A stretch of DNA of 64,000 bases, from assembly GCF_011761635.1 (NCBI RefSeq), contig NZ_JAASRN010000002.1, positions 832,634 to 896,633 of the forward strand, read 5' to 3'. Each line of letters begins with the position of its first letter. Positions within the stretch are counted from its first letter, which is position 1. A program made the translations under genes and the position numbers. The DNA comes from Thermonema lapsum (GTDB taxonomy: Bacteria; Bacteroidota; Bacteroidia; Cytophagales; Thermonemataceae). This document shows, piece by piece, positions 18,351-28,973 of this stretch. Under the pieces are notes generated by a model. It was not told the origin of the DNA. It did not search any database and worked only from the letters and a program-made list of their open reading frames with translations.

Positions 18351-19319
18351 ATGGAACGCAAAGTAAATATAGTAGGAGTACCTTCTGAAATTGGTGCGGG
18401 CACTCGTGGTGCCAGTTTAGGCATAGAGGCTTTGAAGGTCGTGGGGTGGAACCGTCATATCCCTTTGTTTAAGCAATATCCTATTCAATATGTACCACAC
18501 GAAAACGACGTGTTGTATGAAGAAAGTTCGTTTCAGCATGCCCGCTACATCGATGCCTATACCCGCATTGCAGACGGCATCAGCAGGGAAATAGAAAAGT
18601 CTTTGCATAGCTACACTCGCAATGTAGTGCTGGCAGGCGACCACTCCACAGCAGCCGCCACCATCTTTGCTTTGATGCGTGCCTACCCCAATAAGCGCTT
18701 GGGCGTAGTTTGGATTGACGCACACGCCGACATGCATTCGCCCTACACCACCCCCTCTGGCAACATGCACGGTATGCCACTGGCATTAGCCTTGGGCGAA
18801 GACAATCTGGCTTGCAAACGCAATGAACCCAAAAAAGAAACCATTGAATGCTGGAATAAGCTGAAAAACTTAGCCGGAGGTAGGCATATCTTATCGCAGG
18901 ATATTGTTTTCATAGGCTTGCGCAGCTTCGAAGCCGAAGAAGCTTTTCTTATAGAAAAACATCATATTCCACACATATCCGTCGAAGAGGTGCGCTACCA
19001 TGGGGCAGAGTACACCGTAAACCGTGCCCTCAATTACCTAGGGAGTTGCGACATCCTCTACGTTTCTTTTGATGTGGACAGCATGGACAGCTCCATTTCA
19101 AAAGGCACCGGCACACCCGTTGCCAACGGTTTGACAGCAGAAGAAGCTAAAAAAATCAATTGCCTGCTTTGCGAAAATGAAAAGGTGGTGTGCTGGGAAA
19201 TGGTAGAAATCAACCCTATGCTGGATGACAAGGGCAACCGTATGGCAGAAGTGGCTTTCGACATTCTCCAAGCCAGCATCGATGCCCTTGAAAAAGCTGC
19301 TGCCGTAGTACCCAGCTAA
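18351..19319 (+). CDS. rocF: Arginase (ureohydrolase family)
   Basis: This 322-residue enzyme hydrolyses arginine to ornithine and urea. The binuclear Mn ligands are visible: [19 protein letters not shown] and SFDVDSMD. The arginase-type substrate loop [11 protein letters not shown] favours arginase over agmatinase. I start at ATG 18351 ([15 protein letters not shown]), because the frame's 23 extra upstream residues from a GTG are hydrophobic and not typical. It is divergent from speA. Ornithine formed here could enter the route to glutamate through the P5C dehydrogenase at 31-33 kb; no ornithine aminotransferase is in the window. Confidence 0.9.
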   Translation: MERKVNIVGVPSEIGAGTRGASLGIEALKVVGWNRHIPLFKQYPIQYVPHENDVLYEESSFQHARYIDAYTRIADGISREIEKSLHSYTRNVVLAGDHSTAAATIFALMRAYPNKRLGVVWIDAHADMHSPYTTPSGNMHGMPLALALGEDNLACKRNEPKKETIECWNKLKNLAGGRHILSQDIVFIGLRSFEAEEAFLIEKHHIPHISVEEVRYHGAEYTVNRALNYLGSCDILYVSFDVDSMDSSISKGTGTPVANGLTAEEAKKINCLLCENEKVVCWEMVEINPMLDDKGNRMAEVAFDILQASIDALEKAAAVVPS

Positions 19320-19346
19320 AAAAGACAACTGCTCGAAGCTGCAAAC

Positions 19347-19382
19347 GGCTGCCTTTCGCCCCTCGAAAGGCGGCTTTTTTTG
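19347..19382 (+). terminator. Rho-independent terminator of the arginase gene
   Basis: GCTGCCTTTCG pairs with CGAAAGGCGGC (one G-T pair) around a CCCCT loop, followed by TTTTTTT. Confidence 0.88.
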
Positions 19383-19434
19383 TGCCTTTTCACTGAAACA
19401 TAAAGCTTTTTCTTACTCTCACTCAAGTTTTGCT

Positions 19435-19442
19435 TACCTTTG
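19435..19442 (+). promoter_or_regulatory. -7 element for obg
   Basis: TACCTTTG matches TAnnTTTG and lies 21 bases before the GTG at 19463. This makes the upstream in-frame TTG at 19430 an unlikely start. Confidence 0.5.
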
Positions 19443-19462
19443 TGCATAAAATACCACAAACT

Positions 19463-20455
19463 GTGAGTTCACCTAACTTCATCGACTACGTAAAAATTTG
19501 TTTTCGCTCTGGTAAAGGGGGCGCAGGTGCTGTGCATTTCCACAGAGAAAAATTTGTAAACAAGGGCGGTCCCGACGGAGGCGACGGTGGGCGTGGCGGA
19601 CATATCATCCTGCGTGGTAATGCGCAACTGTGGACGCTCTTGCACCTAAAATACCGCAAACACATACGCGCCGAAGATGGGCAGCCCGGAGGAGGAAACA
19701 ACAAAACCGGTGCCAGCGGAAAAGACGAAATCATAGAAGTGCCTTTGGGTACCATCGCCCGCGATGCCGAAACGGGTGAAGTATTGCTCGAAATCACCCA
19801 AGACGGCGAAGAAAAGATATTGCTTCCGGGGGGACGTGGCGGCTTGGGCAATCAGCATTTCAAATCGGCTACACGCCAAACTCCCCGCTATGCCCAACCC
19901 GGTGAACCGGGCATCGAAAAGTGGATTATCCTGGAGCTGAAAATACTTGCCGACGTGGGGCTGGTAGGCTTCCCCAATGCGGGCAAATCCACCTTGTTAT
20001 CTGTCGTTTCCGCTGCCAAGCCCGAAATAGCCGACTATCCATTTACCACCCTGACACCCAACTTGGGCGTAGTGCCTTACCGCGATTTTCAGTCGTTTGT
20101 GATGGCAGACATCCCCGGCATCATCGAGGGGGCTGCCGAAGGCAAAGGCTTAGGCATCCGTTTCTTACGTCATATTGAGCGCAACTCCCTGCTGTTGTTT
20201 CTGGTACCTGCCGACTCGCCCGACATTGTGGCAGAATACCGCACCTTGCTCAAGGAGTTGGAAAAATACAATCCGGAACTGCTCGACAAAAAACGCATTT
20301 TGGCTATTTCCAAAGCCGACATGCTCGACAAAGAGCTGGAAGCCGAAATTCGCCAAACGCTTCCTACCGATATTCCGTCTATTTTTATATCTTCGATAAC
20401 AGGTAAAAACCTACAGCCTTTGAAAGACCTTATTTGGCAACAATTACATTCTTAA
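19463..20455 (+). CDS. obg: Obg/CgtA GTPase
   Basis: This 330-residue GTPase acts in large ribosomal subunit assembly. The Gly-rich OBG fold spans residues about 2-158 ([24 protein letters not shown]). The G domain follows, with P-loop [10 protein letters not shown]2/G3 region YPFTT...DIPGI, and SKADM as G4. The variable C-terminal domain of some homologues is absent, as usual for this phylum. I chose GTG 19463 ([16 protein letters not shown]), because it matches family N-termini and follows a -7 element; the longer frame uses a TTG inside that element. Dihydroorotase begins 3 bases after the stop, indicating an operon. Confidence 0.95.
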   Translation: MSSPNFIDYVKICFRSGKGGAGAVHFHREKFVNKGGPDGGDGGRGGHIILRGNAQLWTLLHLKYRKHIRAEDGQPGGGNNKTGASGKDEIIEVPLGTIARDAETGEVLLEITQDGEEKILLPGGRGGLGNQHFKSATRQTPRYAQPGEPGIEKWIILELKILADVGLVGFPNAGKSTLLSVVSAAKPEIADYPFTTLTPNLGVVPYRDFQSFVMADIPGIIEGAAEGKGLGIRFLRHIERNSLLLFLVPADSPDIVAEYRTLLKELEKYNPELLDKKRILAISKADMLDKELEAEIRQTLPTDIPSIFISSITGKNLQPLKDLIWQQLHS

Positions 20456-20458
20456 CAT

Positions 20459-21805
20459 ATGAGTTGCAAAAGCATTCTTTTACTCAACTGTCGCGCCATC
20501 AACGAAGGAAGCATTTATGAAACCGATGTTTTCATAAAAAACAGGCGCATAGAGCGCATCGATGACAACCTTAGCCACCTGCAAGCCGACATTGTGATTG
20601 ATGCCGCCGGCAAATTTCTAATGCCCGGTGTCATCGACGACCAAGTGCACTTCCGTGAGCCGGGGCTTACCCACAAAGCCGAAATATATACCGAAGCCAA
20701 GGCAGCAGTGGCTGGTGGTGTAACTACTTTCATGGAAATGCCCAACACCCAACCGCCTACCCTTACCCAAGAATTGCTTGAAGAAAAGTACCAAATAGCA
20801 GCCCGGCGTTCACTTGCCAATTACTCTTTTTACATGGGTGCTTCGAACGACAACCTCGACGAGGTGCTGCGCACCGACCCGCAACGCGTCTGTGGCATCA
20901 AGGTGTTTATGGGAAGCTCCACAGGCAACCTGCTCGTAGATAATTACCACACACTGGAAAAGTTGTTCAAGGAAGCGCCTACCCTTATTGCCACTCACTG
21001 CGAAGATGAAGCCACCATACGTGCCAATATGGCTGCCTACCGTAAAAAATATGGCGACAACCCGCCTGCTTCCATTCACCCCGAAGTGCGCAACGTCGAA
21101 GCCTGTCTCAAGTCTTCGCGCATGGCGGTAGAATTGGCAAAGAAATACAACACCCGTTTGCATGTCCTGCACATATCCACCGGCGATGAAGCATTTTTGT
21201 TCGACAACCAAACGCCGCTTGCCCAAAAGCGCATCACCGCAGAGGTATGCGTGCATCATCTTTGGTTTTCCAAAGAAGACTACGAACCCATGGGCAACCT
21301 CATCAAATGCAATCCGGCAATTAAAGAAGCTCAACACCGCGAAGCCTTGTGGACAGCTCTGCACGAGGGCTACTTCGACGTGATTGCCACCGACCATGCC
21401 CCCCACACTTGGGAAGAAAAACAGCGCCCTTATTGGGAAGCTCCCTCCGGTTTGCCTTTGGTGCAACACTCACTGCTCATTATGCTGCATTTTGCACGTC
21501 AAGATTGGATTACCTTGCCCCAAATAGTGGAGAAGATGTGCCATGCCCCTGCCGTTTGTTTCAACATACACGAGCGGGGCTTCCTGCGTGAGGGCTATTG
21601 GGCAGACCTCGTGCTCTTCGACATGAACCAACCATTTAGCATTGAAAAAGGAAATATATACTACAAATGTGGGTGGTCGCCTTTGGAGGGCTTCACCTTC
21701 CCGGCTACCATCACACATACTATTGTTTCGGGGCACCTTGCCTATGTCAACGGACAATTCGACGAGTCGCAAACCGGTGAAAGACTACTTTTCGACCGTG
21801 ATTAG
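20459..21805 (+). CDS. pyrC: Dihydroorotase
   Basis: This 448-residue cyclic amidohydrolase closes carbamoyl-aspartate to dihydroorotate in pyrimidine synthesis. The metal site starts with DDQVHFREPG, where the usual first His of the HxH pair is Gln62 and His64 is retained; this DQVHF form is familiar from Bacteroidota enzymes. The lysine normally carboxylated is in GIKVFMGSS, and later ligands are in THCEDE, VLHIST and ATDHAPHTWEEK. It follows obg by 3 bases, and its stop lies within the first codons of the downstream EnvC-like gene, so obg, pyrC and that gene are probably co-transcribed. Confidence 0.93.
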   Translation: MSCKSILLLNCRAINEGSIYETDVFIKNRRIERIDDNLSHLQADIVIDAAGKFLMPGVIDDQVHFREPGLTHKAEIYTEAKAAVAGGVTTFMEMPNTQPPTLTQELLEEKYQIAARRSLANYSFYMGASNDNLDEVLRTDPQRVCGIKVFMGSSTGNLLVDNYHTLEKLFKEAPTLIATHCEDEATIRANMAAYRKKYGDNPPASIHPEVRNVEACLKSSRMAVELAKKYNTRLHVLHISTGDEAFLFDNQTPLAQKRITAEVCVHHLWFSKEDYEPMGNLIKCNPAIKEAQHREALWTALHEGYFDVIATDHAPHTWEEKQRPYWEAPSGLPLVQHSLLIMLHFARQDWITLPQIVEKMCHAPAVCFNIHERGFLREGYWADLVLFDMNQPFSIEKGNIYYKCGWSPLEGFTFPATITHTIVSGHLAYVNGQFDESQTGERLLFDRD

Positions 21806-22991
21806 AGGCGCCCTTTTCATATGGATACTGCTGCTTGCTCAACCGCCCCTCCTGCTTGCTCAAAGTAAGCAGGAGTTAGAGCGGCGGCGTATAGAGCAAC
21901 TCAAACGCATAGAAGAAGCCAACCGCATCTTGCGGGAAACAAGCCAGGAAAAAGGCGTCAGCTTGGGCAGGCTCAACGCCATCAATGCCGCCATTCGTAA
22001 CCGTGAAGAGCTTATCAGAAACACCCGCAAGGAAATACAATATCTCAACCGCAACATTAGCGAAACCGAACTTATCATTTCGGCACTGGAACGCGACCTT
22101 GCCGACATGAAAAAGGAATATGCCCGCTTGATTTACCAAGCCTCCAAAATTCACTCTTCTTACAACAAACTCACCTTCCTGTTTTCATCCTCTTCTTTCA
22201 ACCAGTTTTTCCGCCGCCTCAACTACCTGCGCCAATATTCCAACATACGCGCCATTCAATTCGAGGAAATAGAGAAAACCAAGCAAATGCTGGCATCGGA
22301 AAATAGGCGCGTCATGCAACAACGAAAGGAGAAAGAAAGAGCACTGCTTTTGTTGGAAGAAGAGACGCAAAAGCTCAATAATCTCAAGGAAGAGAAAAAC
22401 AAAGCAATAGAAGAACTGAACAAGCGGGAGCGAGAGTTGCGTGCCAAACTGCAGGAAGAACAAAAAGCCCTGGCACAGCTCGAAGAGATGATTGTGAATG
22501 CTGTAAAGGAAGAAATCAAAAAAAGCGGCGATAGCGAAGGCAAAAAGATGGTACTTACTCCCGAAGGTGCTGCCGTAGCCAAATCGTTTGAATCTAATCA
22601 GGGCAAATTGCCATGGCCCGTGAAAGTGGGCTTTATAGCACAACCTTTTGGTATCAGCGAGCACCCCGTGCTGGAAAAAATATATATCAACAACTACGGT
22701 GTGAAAATACAAACCCAAAGGGGCGAAAGCGTGTATGCTGTTTTTGGCGGAAAAGTGGAAAAAGTATTTACCGTGCCCGGACACGGCTATGCCATTATGA
22801 TAAGCCACGGCAACTACTTCACAAGCTACAGTAACCTGTCGCAGGTACTAGTAAAAGACGGGCAAGAGGTGCAGATAGGGCAAAAGCTGGGCGTTGCCCT
22901 TACCGATCACGATGGCGTTACTACCATTCAGTTTTATGTATATAAAAACCAAACCCCCCTCAACCCAGAAGATTGGCTGGCTAAAAAATAA
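21798..22991 (+). CDS. EnvC-like murein hydrolase activator (coiled coil plus degenerate LytM/M23 domain)
   Basis: The chosen GTG at 21798 gives 397 residues starting with a signal peptide (VIRGALFIWILLLAQPPLLLAQS) that ends in a plausible LAQ cleavage site. A long coiled coil (about residues 27-265) is followed by a LytM domain near the C-terminus. The zinc ligands of active M23 peptidases are missing: NNYGVKI stands where HxGxD is expected, and TTIQFYVY where HLHFE is expected, while SHGN is kept. This fits an EnvC-type activator of amidases rather than a peptidase. An ATG at 21747 would add 17 residues. The start overlaps the pyrC stop by 8 bases. Confidence 0.85.
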   Translation: MIRGALFIWILLLAQPPLLLAQSKQELERRRIEQLKRIEEANRILRETSQEKGVSLGRLNAINAAIRNREELIRNTRKEIQYLNRNISETELIISALERDLADMKKEYARLIYQASKIHSSYNKLTFLFSSSSFNQFFRRLNYLRQYSNIRAIQFEEIEKTKQMLASENRRVMQQRKEKERALLLLEEETQKLNNLKEEKNKAIEELNKRERELRAKLQEEQKALAQLEEMIVNAVKEEIKKSGDSEGKKMVLTPEGAAVAKSFESNQGKLPWPVKVGFIAQPFGISEHPVLEKIYINNYGVKIQTQRGESVYAVFGGKVEKVFTVPGHGYAIMISHGNYFTSYSNLSQVLVKDGQEVQIGQKLGVALTDHDGVTTIQFYVYKNQTPLNPEDWLAKK

Positions 22992-23036
22992 GAATGGTAA
23001 ATTTTATTGTTTTGCTCTAACTTAAACTACAAGCCT

Positions 23037-23852
23037 ATGTCTATACACTCACAAGTGAAACGAGTAACCACCCACACGCTTCAAGCCATGAAGCAAAACG
23101 GGGAAAAAATAAGCATGCTTACTGCCTACGACTATTCTTTGGCTAAGCTGGTCGATGCTGCTGGCATCGATGTTATTTTGGTAGGTGACTCTGCCTCGAA
23201 TGTCATGGCAGGGCACGAAACCACCCTGCCCATTACCTTAGACCAAATGATTTACCATGCGTCGTCGGTAGTGCGTGCTGCCAAGCGTGCCCTGGTGGTG
23301 GTCGATATGCCCTTCGGCTCCTATCAAGGCAATTCGTCGGAAGCGCTGCGCTCAGCCATCCGCATCATGAAAGAATCCGGGGCGCATGCTATCAAGATGG
23401 AAGGGGGCGCCGAAATCAAAGAGTCCGTCGTGCGCATTCTTAGTGCCGGCATTCCCGTAATGGGGCATCTGGGACTTACACCGCAGTCTATTTACAAATT
23501 TGGCACCTACAGCGTGCGCGCCAAAGAAGAAGCCGAAGCAAAAAAGCTGATAGAAGACGCTCTAATACTACAAGAATGCGGCTGCTTTGCCATCGTACTA
23601 GAAAAAGTGCCGCGTCAGCTGGCAGCCCGCGTAGCCCAGCAACTGCATATACCTGTTATTGGCATTGGGGCTGGTCCCAACGTAGACGGGCAGGTGCTCG
23701 TATTGCACGACATGCTGGGTATTACCAAAGACTTCAACCCGCGCTTCTTGCGTCGCTATGCTGACCTACACAGTGTCATCACCGAAGCCGTAGCGCAATA
23801 CATCAAAGACGTAAAAGCAGTGGATTTTCCCAACGAATCGGAAAGTTACTGA
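23037..23852 (+). CDS. panB: 3-methyl-2-oxobutanoate hydroxymethyltransferase
   Basis: This 271-residue enzyme makes ketopantoate in pantothenate/CoA synthesis. Family sequences are clear: [34 protein letters not shown], the metal-site [22 protein letters not shown] and the catalytic Glu of [13 protein letters not shown] 23037 ([12 protein letters not shown]) was chosen because the frame's ten earlier residues are atypical. It lies 45 bases after the EnvC-like gene. Just downstream, GCGGC/GCCGC (23867-23883) forms a weak hairpin with no good T run. Confidence 0.93.
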   Translation: MSIHSQVKRVTTHTLQAMKQNGEKISMLTAYDYSLAKLVDAAGIDVILVGDSASNVMAGHETTLPITLDQMIYHASSVVRAAKRALVVVDMPFGSYQGNSSEALRSAIRIMKESGAHAIKMEGGAEIKESVVRILSAGIPVMGHLGLTPQSIYKFGTYSVRAKEEAEAKKLIEDALILQECGCFAIVLEKVPRQLAARVAQQLHIPVIGIGAGPNVDGQVLVLHDMLGITKDFNPRFLRRYADLHSVITEAVAQYIKDVKAVDFPNESESY

Positions 23853-23899
23853 TAAGCCTCCCCGAGGCGGCAACGAAAGCCGCTCTTCAAGTAAGCTAC

Positions 23900-24628
23900 T
23901 CAGTCCACTTCAAAAGTCAGACGCATGGTGATGCTGGCGGTTTTCATTTTCGAGGAAGTATTGAAGGTGCCTCCCCAAGAGTAGTCCTCATTGCTGTTTT
24001 GTGCCGTAATTTGAAACACTCCCATGCGGGCTTCTTTCAGCTTGCCTAAGCGAGCGCCTGCTTCCTGTGCTATTTTTTCGGCGCGCAGGCGCGCATCTTT
24101 CGTGGCTTCAGCTATCATATGTATTTTTAACTCTGCCAACTGAGTGTAATAATACTCCGGCTCGTAAGATATGATTTCCAAGCCGCTCTCTATCAAGCCA
24201 GAGATGTAGCGCATGGTTTTTTCTATTTCATCCACCCGTTTCGACTCAATGGTAAGCGTTTGCGACAACACATAACCACTGAAGGTGGAATACTGCCTAC
24301 CCTGCTGGTCATAGCTGTAAACATAATCTTTACTGATGGAAATGGGCGAGAAGACATACTCTTCATTTTTTACAGCTTGCTGCTGCAAGAAGGCAGTTAT
24401 CAGTGCCCGGTCTTTGTCTAAAAGAGCATAGGCTTCTTTGATGGTAAATGCCTTACGCGAAAAAGACGCCCGCCAAACTATCAAATCCGATTTAAAGTCT
24501 TTGCTGCCCAAGCCAATCACTTCTATAGTATCTTGATGTGCATGGCGGTTCAAATAAGCATAAGACAAAACCAACGCCGACACAACGGCAGCCAATCCTA
24601 TTGCCAAAGCAGGGGGTAAGTAACGCAT
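23900..24628 (-). CDS. SIMPL-domain (DUF541) protein
   Basis: With ATG 24628 the protein is 242 residues. An N-terminal hydrophobic anchor or signal (YLPPALAIGLAAVVSALVLSYAYL) is followed by the SIMPL/DUF541 fold: VIGLGSKDFKSDLIVWRASFSRK near the start, YVLSQTLTIESKRVDEIEKTMRYISGLIESG in the middle and EATKDARLRAEKIAQEAGARLGKLKEARMG near the end. The family is periplasmic or membrane-anchored and of poorly defined, possibly stress-related function. A longer frame begins at 24709, but its extra residues look like untranslated leader. It is monocistronic and convergent with panB. Confidence 0.83.
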   Translation of the reverse strand: MRYLPPALAIGLAAVVSALVLSYAYLNRHAHQDTIEVIGLGSKDFKSDLIVWRASFSRKAFTIKEAYALLDKDRALITAFLQQQAVKNEEYVFSPISISKDYVYSYDQQGRQYSTFSGYVLSQTLTIESKRVDEIEKTMRYISGLIESGLEIISYEPEYYYTQLAELKIHMIAEATKDARLRAEKIAQEAGARLGKLKEARMGVFQITAQNSNEDYSWGGTFNTSSKMKTASITMRLTFEVD

Positions 24629-24924
24629 ATGATTTCTGGGGTTAAATAATGCTTTAAGATAAGCGAAAAAACAGATGATAATGAATTGTGTTCTCAGAAA
24701 TCTTCGCAAAAAAGCTCAGAACTTATAAAGAGCTTCACCTCTTATATGCCTTGCCCTATCACTCCTCTCCGTTACCTAAAACAACTATGCTATGTCGTAG
24801 AAGAACTTCTAAACAAAGCCTGCTTATGGCTCATTTTGCCCATTGATTTTTGTTTGTATGGAATTCTAAACAGCTGCTACTCGCTTGCAAAAGATGCTTT
24901 GTAGTAAGCTGCCCCACAAGCTAT
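24629..24924. other. Intergenic region without a convincing gene
   Basis: This stretch lies between the SIMPL gene start and the guaB terminator. A 52-codon plus-strand frame (ATG 24746) is Leu- and Cys-rich with no family resemblance, so I leave it unannotated. The part next to 24628 presumably holds the SIMPL promoter, but I found no good TAnnTTTG match. Confidence 0.5.
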
Positions 24925-24967
24925 TCAAAAAAAACAAAGCCATGACAAATGGGCTGCCATGGCTTTG
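24925..24967 (-). terminator. Rho-independent terminator of guaB
   Basis: CAAAGCCATG (24935-24944) pairs with CATGGCTTTG (24958-24967). On the minus strand the stem is followed by a run of eight T residues, 25 bases beyond the guaB stop. Confidence 0.8.
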
Positions 24968-24991
24968 AAAAGTGCCCGCGACAAAACAAGC

Positions 24992-26494
<1,503 letters not shown>

Positions 26495-26495
26495 T

Positions 26496-26503
26496 CAAAG
26501 ATA
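26496..26503 (-). promoter_or_regulatory. -7 element for guaB
   Basis: The minus strand reads TATCTTTG, a full match to TAnnTTTG, 35 bases upstream of the guaB ATG. Confidence 0.5.
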
Positions 26504-26653
26504 GCTGCCTTTTTTCGATTATTAAAGCACTTGAATAAAAAGATTTTAGCAGAAGTACTTCATGCTATGGGTGGCAGTGTTGCCATTTCGAAATACCTTT
26601 TTGAGCGGGCAACTTGCTGTCTGTAATTTTAGATTCAAATAAATGCAAGCTTT

Positions 26654-27355
26654 ATGCAGATTCACCTCAGCTGGAGCGGCGGCAAAGACTCGGCAATGTG
26701 CTATGCACGGCTGCGCCAATTGTATCCACAAGCTCATATTCAATTGCATTGCGCTATCAACCAAGCGCTCGGACGTGTGAGCATGCACGGCGTGCCATTA
26801 TCTTTGATAGAAGCACAGGCACACGCCATGGGGGTAAGCTTGCAGTTCATAAGCGTAGCACCAGCTGCCGACAACAGTGCCTACGAGCAAGCCATGTGTG
26901 CCTTCTACCAGAAAATACAGGCAGAAGGCTTTGCACAGGTGGCTTTTGGCGACCTGCACCTCGAAGACCTAAAAGCATACCGCCTAAGCTTGTGCCAAAA
27001 AGCCGGCATACAAGCGCTGTTTCCCCTTTGGCAAATGCCCTATACTCTGCTGTCGCAGTTTTTTGAAGAAACAGACATACGGACTGTCGTATGTGCTGCC
27101 AACTTGGACAAGTTGCCCATCCATGCAGTAGGCAAGGACTATCACCCCACTGACTATGCCCGTCGTTTTCCAGAAGTGGACATATTCGGCGAAAAAGGTG
27201 AATTCCACACTTTCGTTTACGATGCCGCTTTTTTCAAAGCAACGCTTCCGGTTGTCTGTCGGGGCATCAAACGGCAAAGCTATGAGTATAAGCTTGCCGA
27301 TGGTAGCACGCACAAGCACGCTTTTGCTTTTGCCGACTTGGCACTTGATAACTAA
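26654..27355 (+). CDS. Dph6-like PP-loop ATP pyrophosphatase (diphthine-ammonia ligase family)
   Basis: This 233-residue protein begins with the PP-loop LSWSGGKDSAMCYARL and continues with family features (VAFGDLHLEDLKAYR and GEKGEFHTFVYDA). Eukaryotic Dph6 amidates diphthine on EF-2; bacteria lack diphthamide, so the bacterial substrate is unknown to me. The fold implies adenylation of an acid followed by amination or a similar step. It is an isolated plus-strand gene whose stop overlaps the convergent hydrolase stop by 4 bases. Confidence 0.85.
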   Translation: MQIHLSWSGGKDSAMCYARLRQLYPQAHIQLHCAINQALGRVSMHGVPLSLIEAQAHAMGVSLQFISVAPAADNSAYEQAMCAFYQKIQAEGFAQVAFGDLHLEDLKAYRLSLCQKAGIQALFPLWQMPYTLLSQFFEETDIRTVVCAANLDKLPIHAVGKDYHPTDYARRFPEVDIFGEKGEFHTFVYDAAFFKATLPVVCRGIKRQSYEYKLADGSTHKHAFAFADLALDN

Positions 27356-28128
27356 AAGCATTGCTCCACAAAGGCAAGCAAAAACTGCAGACATTCCTGC
27401 GGACGCTCAAACATACCCATATGCCCAGTTTCTCCCAAAAAATGAGCAGTGCTCTGCTTGGGTAGTGCAATTTGCTGCATGTAGCTTTCCAAAGCTACGG
27501 CTGTGTCGTTTTTCCCAATGATGAAACACACAGGATAATCTGCCTTTTCCAATACATGTAGTCTTGCCGGGCGGTCGCGCATGGCTTCGGTTACTGCTAC
27601 CACCGATGCCAGCGGCGTTTGGGCTGCCTCTGCTTTCAATACTTCAATAAAGTCGCTCAGTTCTTCGCGCCGTCCTTCATAAAAGAGCGGAGGCACAAAA
27701 GAATCGATAAACGCAGGCACGCCCACTTTCTTTACAAACTCTATCACCTTGTTACGTGTACGCTTTTTCTCTTCGCTGTCGGCAAGAGCAGTAGAATGAA
27801 ACAAACACAAGCCTTTAACCCTTGCAGGGTAGAGGTCGGCAAATGCCAAGCTCACATAGCCACCCAATGAATGTCCAATGAAAACAGCTTTTTCTATTGA
27901 AAGATGGTCAAGCACAGCTGCGACTTGCTGCGCCATACTGTCCATGCTCACTGGCTGAGGCAGACGACCCGCACTTCGCCCAAAGCCTCCCAAATCCATG
28001 GTTATCACCTGCCCATGAGCCGTCAAAGAAGGTAAAAAATGCTTAAAGATAGAAGAGCTTTCGCAGAAGCCGTGCAACAATACAATTGCCGGTCCCTCGC
28101 CATAAGTTCTATGATGAAGCAGTTCCAT
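27352..28128 (-). CDS. Alpha/beta hydrolase
   Basis: This 258-residue protein (ATG 28128, MELLHHRTYGEG) has the alpha/beta hydrolase fold. The oxyanion region is IVLLHGFCESS, the nucleophile elbow GHSLGGY, a late Asp is in FIIGKNDTAV and the catalytic His is in GETGHMGMFE. A small cap lies between about residues 120 and 185. It resembles esterase- or menaquinone-pathway-type hydrolases, but the substrate cannot be deduced. The frame extends five residues further upstream to 28143. Its stop overlaps the Dph6-like gene's stop by 4 bases, and it is divergent from mazG. Confidence 0.88.
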   Translation of the reverse strand: MELLHHRTYGEGPAIVLLHGFCESSSIFKHFLPSLTAHGQVITMDLGGFGRSAGRLPQPVSMDSMAQQVAAVLDHLSIEKAVFIGHSLGGYVSLAFADLYPARVKGLCLFHSTALADSEEKKRTRNKVIEFVKKVGVPAFIDSFVPPLFYEGRREELSDFIEVLKAEAAQTPLASVVAVTEAMRDRPARLHVLEKADYPVCFIIGKNDTAVALESYMQQIALPKQSTAHFLGETGHMGMFERPQECLQFLLAFVEQCF

Positions 28129-28143
28129 ACAGTTGAATTTCAC

Positions 28144-28151
28144 TAAATTTG
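28144..28151 (+). promoter_or_regulatory. -7 element for mazG
   Basis: TAAATTTG matches TAnnTTTG, 24 bases before the mazG ATG. It lies in the narrow region divergent from the hydrolase gene. Confidence 0.5.
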
Positions 28152-28175
28152 TCGTACCGGCTAATTTAAAAAATC

Positions 28176-28964
28176 ATGCACACAAAAGAAGAAAAACTAC
28201 AGGCATTTGGGCGTTTGTTGGACATCATGGACGAGCTGCGCGAAAAATGCCCATGGGACAAAAAACAAACCATCGACAGCCTGCGCCACCTCACCATAGA
28301 AGAAGTATATGAACTGTCGGACGCCATCCTTTCGAACGACATGGAAGAAATCAAAAAGGAATTGGGCGACGTACTTCTGCATATCGTCTTTTATGCACGC
28401 ATAGCCTCCGAAACCCGTACCTTCGACATTGCCGACGTGATTCACCAGCTTTGTGAAAAACTCATCCGCCGCCATCCACACATCTACGGCGATGTGCAAG
28501 CCGACAACGAAGAGCAGGTAAAGAAAAACTGGGAACAACTCAAACAAGCCGAGGGGCAACAGTCGGTGCTTTTCGGCGTACCCAAAGCATTGCCCGCTTT
28601 GGTCAAAGCCATGCGCATACAAGAAAAAGCCCGTGCTGTGGGCTTTGATTGGGACGAAGCCGTGCAAGTACTCGATAAGGTGGAAGAAGAGCTGCACGAA
28701 TTCAAAGACCACCTGCAAGAAGGCAAGCTAAAAAACCAAGAACAAGCCGAAGCAGAGTTTGGCGATTTGCTTTTTGCGCTCATCAACTACGCCCGTTTGG
28801 CAGGTATCAACCCCGAAACAGCCCTTGAGCGCACCAACAGAAAATTTATCCGTCGCTTTCAATACCTGGAGCAGAAAGCCCGAGAACAAGGGCGTGCTCT
28901 CCACGATATGACTTTAGCCGAAATGGACGCCATCTGGAACGAAGCCAAGCAAATGGAAGAATAA
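28176..28964 (+). CDS. mazG: Nucleoside triphosphate pyrophosphohydrolase
   Basis: This 262-residue house-cleaning enzyme hydrolyses NTPs to NMP and pyrophosphate. Two tandem MazG domains are visible. The first has CPWDKKQTIDSLRHLTIEEVYEL and the metal-binding ELGDVLLHIVFYA. The second has EVEEELHEFK-like and EAEFGDLLFALINYARL acidic motifs. Length matches E. coli MazG. It has its own -7 element upstream, and its stop lies 9 bases from the end of the convergent transporter gene. No mazEF toxin genes accompany it. Confidence 0.95.
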   Translation: MHTKEEKLQAFGRLLDIMDELREKCPWDKKQTIDSLRHLTIEEVYELSDAILSNDMEEIKKELGDVLLHIVFYARIASETRTFDIADVIHQLCEKLIRRHPHIYGDVQADNEEQVKKNWEQLKQAEGQQSVLFGVPKALPALVKAMRIQEKARAVGFDWDEAVQVLDKVEEELHEFKDHLQEGKLKNQEQAEAEFGDLLFALINYARLAGINPETALERTNRKFIRRFQYLEQKAREQGRALHDMTLAEMDAIWNEAKQMEE

Positions 28965-28973
28965 AAAGTGAGC

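Noticed and set aside
23867-23883. Terminator after panB
   Set aside because: The 5-bp GC stem has no T run; kept only as a remark on panB.
24746-24904. 52-codon plus-strand frame between the SIMPL gene and guaB
   Set aside because: Leu- and Cys-rich, no family resemblance, no promoter match, and it ends just before the guaB terminator.
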